Origin: CAYLUN01 sp964386865
GTDB taxonomy: Bacteria; Verrucomicrobiota; Kiritimatiellia; RFP12; UBA1067
Reading direction: 5' to 3'
DNA: 9,706 nucleotides
NCBI GenBank assembly: GCA_964386865.1
Contig: CAYLUN010000152.1
Location: 1-9,706, forward strand
In this document: positions 6,801 through 9,706 of the stretch, one piece after another
Numbering within the stretch: the stretch's first letter is position 1
How the letters are laid out: each line of letters opens with the position of its first letter
Notes under the pieces: generated by a model
The model's database searches: none
Told to the model about the DNA's origin: nothing
What the model saw: the letters and a program-made list of their open reading frames with translations, nothing else
Translations under genes and position numbers: made by a program

Positions 6801-9706
6801 CCAGATGCGGAACTCGTCGATCTGCCCGTCGAAGCTGTAGCTCGTCCCGTCCTGCACGCCGAAAGCGAGGTTGTTGTTGGTCGTCGCGACCTCCCACGAG
6901 GGCACCGTCGGCACGGCATTGGTACAAACGGCGCTGCCGTCCTGATAGACTGTCGGGACTCCGCCTTTGACCACCAGGGCCAGATGGGTCCACCCGTTCC
7001 GCAATGTGTTGGTCGCGGCCGGCTGAAGCACCGCATGAACCCCATTGGAGGACTCGCGGACCACATACGTGAAGTTGCTGTTCGCCTGAATGATCAGCGC
7101 GACGCTGTTGAGGGAGTCCCCGTTGTTGAAATTGAAGACCTGGCCCGCCTTCCCGAAGCTGTGCGGCTTGACCCAGCACTCGACGGTATAGGTGCCCCCG
7201 GCAAACCACGCGCCGTCCTCGATCCGCATCCGCGAGTTCTCGGAGGCGGAGAAGTCGACCGCGACGCCGCGCTTGACCAGGGATTGATTCGCGCTGCCCA
7301 GCTGGCTGGCCAGCACGATCTCCGGGACTTCGAACTTCTCGGTCGGCCAGTCAAACCGATATTGCTGCACCCAGGCCGGGAACCAGAGCGCGTCAGGCAT
7401 CGCCTCCTGCAAAACCTCGTGCGACCACCAGACCTCCAGAGGCTTCTCCTTGCTCTTGTTGACGGCGAAAATGTAGGTCTCGTCGCTGCCTGCGGCGGCG
7501 GTGGGGTCGTCGCCCGTGCTCAGCTGATCCGGCCGTATGTACAGGTTGGTGTTGTAATTATCGCCGGAGACCGGCTCGTAAATATAGCCGTGGTATTTGC
7601 TGAACCCGTCCATGTCCGACAGGCCGATGGCGCCCGGGGCGACGCGGATGCAGTTTACCATCGCGGCATCGAGCCGATTGGTGCTCGCGTCAGTGACCGC
7701 GCGGCCGACCCCGTCGTCGATCGGATAATAGGCGACCAGATCCGCCGTGGTTTCAGCCTGATGCAAAAACCCGACGCTTCCGCTCTGAATTTCATTGGTG
7801 GTCAGCGCCCGGGACCAGATGCGGATGTCATCCATTTCCCCGTTGAAACGGTTGGTGGCCGACAACAGATCCGCACCGAAACACAGCGCGTTCGTGTGAC
7901 TTTCCGGCCGAGCTTGGGTCAGCAGAACGGAGGTCTGCGCGCCGTCCAGAACGAGCGACACGTTTGTCGTGGCCGGGTCATAGACCAAGGCGACGTAGTG
8001 CCAGCCTTTGTCCGCGAAGTCGATCAGGGTTGGAGCGTCAACCACAACATTCGCCTGAGCCGACCCCAAGGTCGCGCGCACCTGCCGGTCCGGCTCAAGC
8101 GTGACTTGAAAATCCAGGCTGTTGGAAACCGCGTTTTTGCAGAACAGCGTCTGCGGACGCAAGGACGTCTTAACCTGGAAGAAGCACTCGACGGTAAAAG
8201 AGCCGCTCAACTGGTTGGTGATGGGTGTCTCCAGCGAGGCGGTCCCGTCAAACGCCAGCGCGATGGAGGTCGGCAGCGGCACCACCTCGAGGCCGACCGG
8301 CCAAGTGCCGGAGGTCAGGTCGAACTGCGGGGCATCGCGCCAGATGGAGTGGACAGGAACGAACCAGATGTTGTCGTCGCCGTTGACATCGGTACCGGTC
8401 AGTTTCAGCAGGGAGTAGCCGCACTCATCGGTTGAGAAGGTGTTGTTGTCGCACACGGCATGCCCCGGCGGCTCCTGAAACTCCTGCAGCTCGGCGGTGT
8501 AGGAGGACGAGATCGGGATTGTCAGGCCGTAATCCGGCTTCCCGTCGGCACCTGACACGTTCCCCCGCACAAAGGTCTCGGCGTCCGCCGGCCAGTCGCA
8601 CGCGTAGTGCAGGATTTCGAAGGGCCAACTCGTGCCCATCAGGTCCTCCTGCCGCCAATACACCTCAACCTTCCAGGGTTCGCCCACGGTTTTGCGGATC
8701 GCGTAGATGTTTCCGTTCTTGGGGCTGTAGCTGTGGTCGCCCTTGTGCTGATAGACGTAGGAGCCGACATCGTCCCCGCCGGACATCCCTGCGGTCACCT
8801 GGGGGCTCAGCCCGACGACGTCGTAGCCGTCGCCGGTGGGCAAGAGCTGGCGGCCGATGCCCGCGCTCACGGTGTTGACTTCCGGCTTGCACACCTCTAT
8901 CACGATTGACCCCAGCAGCTTGTCAAAGCTGCCGGAGTCGTAATAGGCCATGACCACCCGGCCCTCAACTTCGCCGCGCGCCTGCAGCCAGTGGGTGGAC
9001 AGGTCCAGGAAAAGCCCCGACACCACATTGGTCATGGTCATGGGTATGCCGCCGGGGGTACTCTCCTCCGGGCCGAATTTCGGCGTCACGACGTCGGGAT
9101 CGCCATAGAACTTCACGAACTTTTTGGTCAAGTCCACGGGCGGCGCGTTGTAGGGCTCATCCGTCCAGAAAATGCGGTAGGGCTTCGCTTTTGACGACCC
9201 GCTCACCTGATAATGGTTCGTACTGATGGACCCGTCCGTCAGAACCCAGTTGATCTGAATCATGCCGCCTGCGGAAAGAAAGATGCCGGGCACGGAGGGC
9301 TCGTAAAAAACCGCACCGGCCGCATAGTCCGCTGAGTTTGTCAGCCACGCAGAGGTCGCCTCCCAATCCACGTTCGAGACAGCGACAAGCTGGTCGCCCA
9401 GGTAATAGTCCGGCTTGATGTGCTCAACGGGCGATCCGATGACCGACTCGACCAAACGGTATTTCGCGGCACGGGTTGCGTTGTCGAGCGCCGTAGGATA
9501 ACCGCCATTGGTCGTGAGCCCTGAGCCGCCTGCGGTCCAAACCACCGAAGCCCCGTTCGAGACGGCCCAGTCTGAGGGAGCCGAGGTGTTGAGGATCGGA
9601 AAGGCCGGAGGTGCGGTCACCCGGTAGCCGTTCTGGCTGACGGCGGACCCCGTACCCGGCAGCAGGTAAAGGACGGCGGCCATGACGGCGGCCACGCTCT
9701 GTTTGG
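825..9706 (-). CDS. Giant secreted LamG-domain protein, function unknown (5' end beyond window)
   Basis: The frame is open from the right edge to TGA at 825-827. A GTG at 9695 gives 2,956 residues, but the frame continues upstream as K-Q-S with no ribosome binding site visible, so the true start probably lies a few codons outside. The N-terminus is a signal peptide. Three LamG/concanavalin A-like jelly rolls (477-640, 811-985, 1918-2095) share xxTVExx, WxxxAxxY/V and xxFRIW-type motifs; such domains commonly bind glycans or proteins. Beta-rich sequence surrounds the first two. The C-terminal half is mainly helical (about 1410-1910 and 2134-2640), then a beta-rich domain (2718-2915) and one EF-hand-like loop. 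No catalytic residues, LPxTG, PEP-CTERM or clear sorting domain is seen. Being extracellular follows from the signal peptide. Adhesin, surface-layer-like or toxin-like roles are all possible; I cannot choose. The reading frame is certain, the function is not. Confidence 0.95.
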   Translation of the reverse strand, partial: KQSVAAVMAAVLYLLPGTGSAVSQNGYRVTAPPAFPILNTSAPSDWAVSNGASVVWTAGGSGLTTNGGYPTALDNATRAAKYRLVESVIGSPVEHIKPDYYLGDQLVAVSNVDWEATSAWLTNSADYAAGAVFYEPSVPGIFLSAGGMIQINWVLTDGSISTNHYQVSGSSKAKPYRIFWTDEPYNAPPVDLTKKFVKFYGDPDVVTPKFGPEESTPGGIPMTMTNVVSGLFLDLSTHWLQARGEVEGRVVMAYYDSGSFDKLLGSIVIEVCKPEVNTVSAGIGRQLLPTGDGYDVVGLSPQVTAGMSGGDDVGSYVYQHKGDHSYSPKNGNIYAIRKTVGEPWKVEVYWRQEDLMGTSWPFEILHYACDWPADAETFVRGNVSGADGKPDYGLTIPISSSYTAELQEFQEPPGHAVCDNNTFSTDECGYSLLKLTGTDVNGDDNIWFVPVHSIWRDAPQFDLTSGTWPVGLEVVPLPTSIALAFDGTASLETPITNQLSGSFTVECFFQVKTSLRPQTLFCKNAVSNSLDFQVTLEPDRQVRATLGSAQANVVVDAPTLIDFADKGWHYVALVYDPATTNVSLVLDGAQTSVLLTQARPESHTNALCFGADLLSATNRFNGEMDDIRIWSRALTTNEIQSGSVGFLHQAETTADLVAYYPIDDGVGRAVTDASTNRLDAAMVNCIRVAPGAIGLSDMDGFSKYHGYIYEPVSGDNYNTNLYIRPDQLSTGDDPTAAAGSDETYIFAVNKSKEKPLEVWWSHEVLQEAMPDALWFPAWVQQYRFDWPTEKFEVPEIVLASQLGSANQSLVKRGVAVDFSASENSRMRIEDGAWFAGGTYTVECWVKPHSFGKAGQVFNFNNGDSLNSVALIIQANSNFTYVVRESSNGVHAVLQPAATNTLRNGWTHLALVVKGGVPTVYQDGSAVCTNAVPTVPSWEVATTNNNLAFGVQDGTSYSFDGQIDEFRIWNVARTGSEIFKSMVTPLTGQELGLRLYYPFEAAGDVNPEVGVTSEARFAYDRVGHVQGTISAAAWALPGSPRLDTGVLMADEAPFVYYQNDSTLPGYNPNEEHAFVKASEGGYVTYALRNDLNGESSSEAYVLVQYKDPVNAGRPKMQVYQVVLTNLLYTEFADTMTAGTLVPGPHPLDYLPDPWNTSTYWDVSNHTNSLESAGYQDRKLQVWAKCAGTNGLTTQLVMHNYYPMQDGFYFPSLTTQPASNTPVPWLSGKVQPLTAPPHIWTWTVAWPSNSPAIDIGQTLTKATLGLPEVWGAKSLQRIYQPTAGAVALYDPIVIQTAGLDFEGDFAKAFGFDTGPQGNILLKNGKTYFKGVPPNVSDRFYFDPAAAKTNCLKLAGRLVEHTGGLSYLQLNVLSEAERAVLSGLAVGADEKHLARWVDAIAEMAKHKVDTDGTNGVVNYAMTHMGPGAGGFVTLIENDTTNKVFGVSAGDPIQMHVISLSTNLFTGHLLPLKDPFNLLSEQLDILYTESFGGKGTDFEFEWKRAEPNANGTTPYDYENAYRLYLRDRGLTRFTIGKQGDTLADMVNNFYVMRYRAFTNTPAYAPTGGAWSDWVMPTLAEGWVQRVVNGVTPFTQRMQDLYNNPAETQVSMIQQAGAPYEGDVALNQDNLTSVGLIQLYQTVLNKAESMCLTLGINSTAANQQLMLAATRLNDLYMLLGNEAYADAMDPTIGFGSDYVNSQDLTLGNVDYGAMSSSLFCFDNLMPNLRDEELALLRGRSDQLAPSLQLSPTFNRLYWNFTKGITAGEVAYAMNYQIVGNEATLDQPQAAALYPQGHGDAWGHYLSALNGYYRLLRNPYFSWGTPSISPLMVGDAVVDADYYDEEKFAESAAAMARTGVEVVRRSCEKAYVENSGTAMAGYFDENANRAFGYGEWGARAGLTALYNWAAANSLLPQAVDPASYDFLTFATNTHLSCLAPSAKVDFNWNFTVEFKVRPDASLASAAGLCTLFDWRAADTNSDASAGVSIALDLPSGCLVMPVPGVDTNLCAGTPAVGVWSHVAFTYAAEARCLTTFLNGAPQGVYSNVVMPDIVAATNAVLCLGPNSSPVPFAGKLSEFRVWNTVRTPSQLVAARDGVGATADGLLMYQRFLADAAQGPYLPDEACGATWRAENPAWERQTAAGVTLAFVDDSILRITRDSVGSLAEVCAAMKDVQRAVDQADAGLTPLGLSGSAIPFDIDPAELAAGKSHFEQIEARAEQALANAATLLDRAQGVSKLQRQQAQNASNTKQDLTNEELAFNTQLIGIFGYPYSADIGAGATYPQGYDGPDLYHYMWMDLKSYGFEAFELETAHSVVYKAAGLVNPERERMDLTFKLASNGMVLKPDTIGGTRRAQGRLQAAYGTFIQSYLEYRKALLAYDEAVDHFVAMTGLAGSKIGVNAGIEAYGTALKIKEMVEYKKNAVDSKLLLAAEKLLSLDDIANEAAKEAIPSFYVAGMAVGIDIGAPIQASLTLNEYLPLSSSKELIRTKQSEFIMSQNWVKFNETLYELLKDAAEYSFESATLALEAQKTVMESNDAALALDVANAALINAQESYNAILAEGEQILSKRESLRKQAVNRIAASRYQDMAFRTFRSDALAKYGNAFDLAKKYTYLATKAYDYETALGLDNAYSGDSVFCEIVGARNLGFMKDGQPQLGGLHGDGGLADVLARLKANWLVLKGRLGINNPQVENNWLSLRSECFRLRTDIPDAAKAWQDKLSSFRVDNLLDLPEFRRFCLPFESSTGLLPQEPGLVIPFSTSIDFAKNVFGLPLTGNDHAFDSSYYATKIRKAGVRFIGYNQASNGVVALAATPRVYLVPAGHDVLRSPGSGGDDLLAYNVVDQVVPLPFPLGDSALDEPDWTAIYNAYTGGGDPLASLRRYPSLRAYPDQSGSDEAMLSNTRLVGRSVWNTRWLLIIPAGTLHANRDFALDALIKGADLNRDGKLEQPGILDILIGFETYSNSGN
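876..911 (-). other. EF-hand/dockerin-like calcium loop at the giant protein's C-terminus (residues 2929-2940)
   Basis: D2929-L-N2931-R-D2933-G-K-L-E2937 fits the DxNxDGxL start of EF-hand and dockerin loops, followed by the hydrophobic LDILIGF. The usual acidic residue at loop position 12 is absent (Gly). It is a single copy, whereas dockerins have two, so cohesin binding is unlikely; calcium binding is plausible. Confidence 0.5.
951..1544 (-). other. C-terminal beta-rich domain (residues about 2718-2915)
   Basis: Contains strand-like and turn-rich stretches: LPEFRRFCLPFE, GLVIPFSTSIDFAKNVFG, YYATKIRKAGVRFIGYN, PRVYLVPAGHDVLR and RSVWNTRWLLIIPAGTL. The alternating hydrophobic pattern suggests a beta-sandwich. 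It directly follows the helical region. Its place at the end of a helical protein recalls the TcB-binding domain of Tc-toxin A subunits, but no diagnostic residue supports that assignment. Confidence 0.45.
2307..2378 (-). other. Hydrophobic segment within the helical region (residues 2440-2463)
   Basis: Residues A2440 to L2463 are largely hydrophobic and small (IPSFYVAGMAVGIDIGAPI), with one acidic residue, D2454, in the middle. Charged amphipathic sequence lies on both sides. It could be a buried turn of a helical bundle or a membrane-inserting tip. It lies within the low-GC patch. Membrane insertion is inference only. Confidence 0.4.
2458..2465 (-). repeat. Run of eight A (coding strand) in the low-GC patch
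   Basis: The coding strand reads TAT AAA AAA AAT GCG, encoding Y-K-K-N-A. It includes the heptamer A AAA AAT in a slippery phase. A -1 shift would reach a stop 11 codons after the run. The zero frame is intact, so no frameshift is needed to make the long product. Confidence 0.7.
3411..3944 (-). other. LamG-like jelly-roll domain 3 (residues 1918-2095)
   Basis: LTFATNTHLSCLAP starts the domain, then FTVEFKVRPD (1941 onward), VWSHVAFTYAAEA, a TTFLNGAPQGVY strand and LSEFRVWNTVRT (W2073), with LLMYQRFL after it. It is more divergent than domains 1 and 2 (TVEF instead of TVEC) and lies between two helix-rich regions rather than in the beta-rich N-terminal half. Confidence 0.85.
6741..7265 (-). 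other. LamG-like jelly-roll domain 2 (residues 811-985)
   Basis: VAVDFSASENSRMRIEDGAW begins the fold, then YTVECWVKPH (836 onward, W841), GWTHLALVVKGG, a PTVYQDGSAV strand and IDEFRIWNVART (W965). LRLYYPFEA follows. It is the closest relative in this protein of domain 1 by motif wording (TVEC, WxxxAL, FRIW/IRIW). Confidence 0.88.
7344..7487 (-). repeat. W/DWP module, copy 2 (residues 737-784)
   Basis: Contains Y741-I-F-A-V-N-K, E754-V, W757, E760, L762, W771-x-P773, Y779 and D782-W-P, matching copy 1 in order and nearly in spacing (copy 2 has a few extra residues between L762 and W771). It lies about 29 residues before LamG-like domain 2, so module and jelly roll were probably duplicated together. 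Confidence 0.55.
7776..8267 (-). other. LamG-like jelly-roll domain 1 (residues 477-640)
   Basis: Begins with SIALAFDGTASLETP, the first strand of Laminin_G_3/ConA-like domains, followed by SFTVECFF (499-506), GWHYVALVYD, a VSLVLDG strand and MDDIRIWSRALT ending near W627. A segment with VAYYPIDDG follows, as is common after LamG_3 domains. Known members bind glycans or proteins in a calcium-dependent or independent way; the ligand here is unknown. Confidence 0.85.
8589..8717 (-). repeat. W/DWP module, copy 1 (residues 327-369)
   Basis: A protein-level repeat unit: a beta-strand-like Y-A-I-R-K stretch, then E344-V, W347, E350, L352, W357-P358, Y364 and D367-W-P. The same spaced residues recur in copy 2, with DWP 415 residues later. 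Copy 1 precedes LamG-like domain 1 by about 110 residues. I do not recognise it as a named domain. Confidence 0.55.
9642..9706 (-). other. Signal peptide coding region of the giant protein
   Basis: From the edge the frame reads K-Q-S-V-A-A-V-M-A-A-V-L-Y-L-L-P-G-T-G-S-A, that is a basic residue, a hydrophobic core (AAVMAAVLYLL) and a small-residue cleavage motif GSA, with cleavage expected before VSQNG. The lysine upstream of the GTG at 9695 would serve as the n-region. This argues that translation starts before the window edge rather than at this GTG or at the ATG at 9683. Confidence 0.7.

Noticed and set aside
7776..8267. LamG-like domains as glycoside hydrolase (GH16-type) catalytic domains, which share the jelly-roll fold
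   Set aside because: No ExDxxE catalytic motif is seen in any of the three domains; the strand motifs fit non-catalytic LamG_3.
6984..8435. A 483-codon plus-strand open frame
   Set aside because: Codon-aligned antisense of LamG domains 1 and 2; no recognisable protein features.

Overview
The window is GC-rich and almost entirely coding on the minus strand. It holds two genes, both cut by the window edges. Reading 5'->3' on the minus strand, the first is a giant open frame of at least 2,956 codons (9706 to 825). It encodes a secreted multidomain protein. After only 24 bases comes a second gene (800 to 1), which encodes a secreted protein with a bacterial thrombospondin-type-3 (TSP3) calcium-binding segment and runs off the left edge. 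The short gap, shared strand and clear ribosome binding site suggest one operon. I see no RNA gene, mobile element, CRISPR array or terminator.

Layout of the giant protein, N to C, numbering from the GTG at 9695: signal peptide (1-18); beta-rich region with a first copy of a W/DWP module (327-369); LamG-like jelly roll 1 (477-640); second W/DWP module (737-784); LamG-like 2 (811-985); further beta-rich sequence (about 1026-1410); a probably helical region (about 1410-1910); LamG-like 3 (1918-2095); a long helical/coiled-coil region (about 2134-2640) containing an isolated hydrophobic segment (2440-2463); a C-terminal beta-rich domain (about 2718-2915); and a single EF-hand/dockerin-like loop (2929-2940). 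No catalytic motif is recognisable.

Organism: high GC, multiple LamG domains in one giant secreted protein, and a TSP3 repeat of the form DxDxDGxTNxxEFxxGTNP followed by a 'pGRTYRL...W' beta segment are typical of the PVC superphylum (Verrucomicrobiota, Kiritimatiellota, Lentisphaerota, Planctomycetota). This is inference from protein style; there is no phylogenetic marker.

Most interesting points: (1) the domain order of the C-terminal half, with helices around an inserted jelly roll, then long helices flanking a hydrophobic segment, then a terminal beta domain, recalls the architecture (not demonstrably the sequence) of pore-forming Tc-toxin A subunits; (2) a 360-base patch (2161-2520) of about 43% GC inside this GC-rich frame covers the hydrophobic segment, suggesting a horizontally replaced or fast-evolving cassette in the middle of the gene. 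The likely joint role of the two proteins is at or outside the cell surface, as a calcium-stabilised adhesin, glycan-binding protein or toxin-like delivery protein. None of these functions is proven by the sequence.
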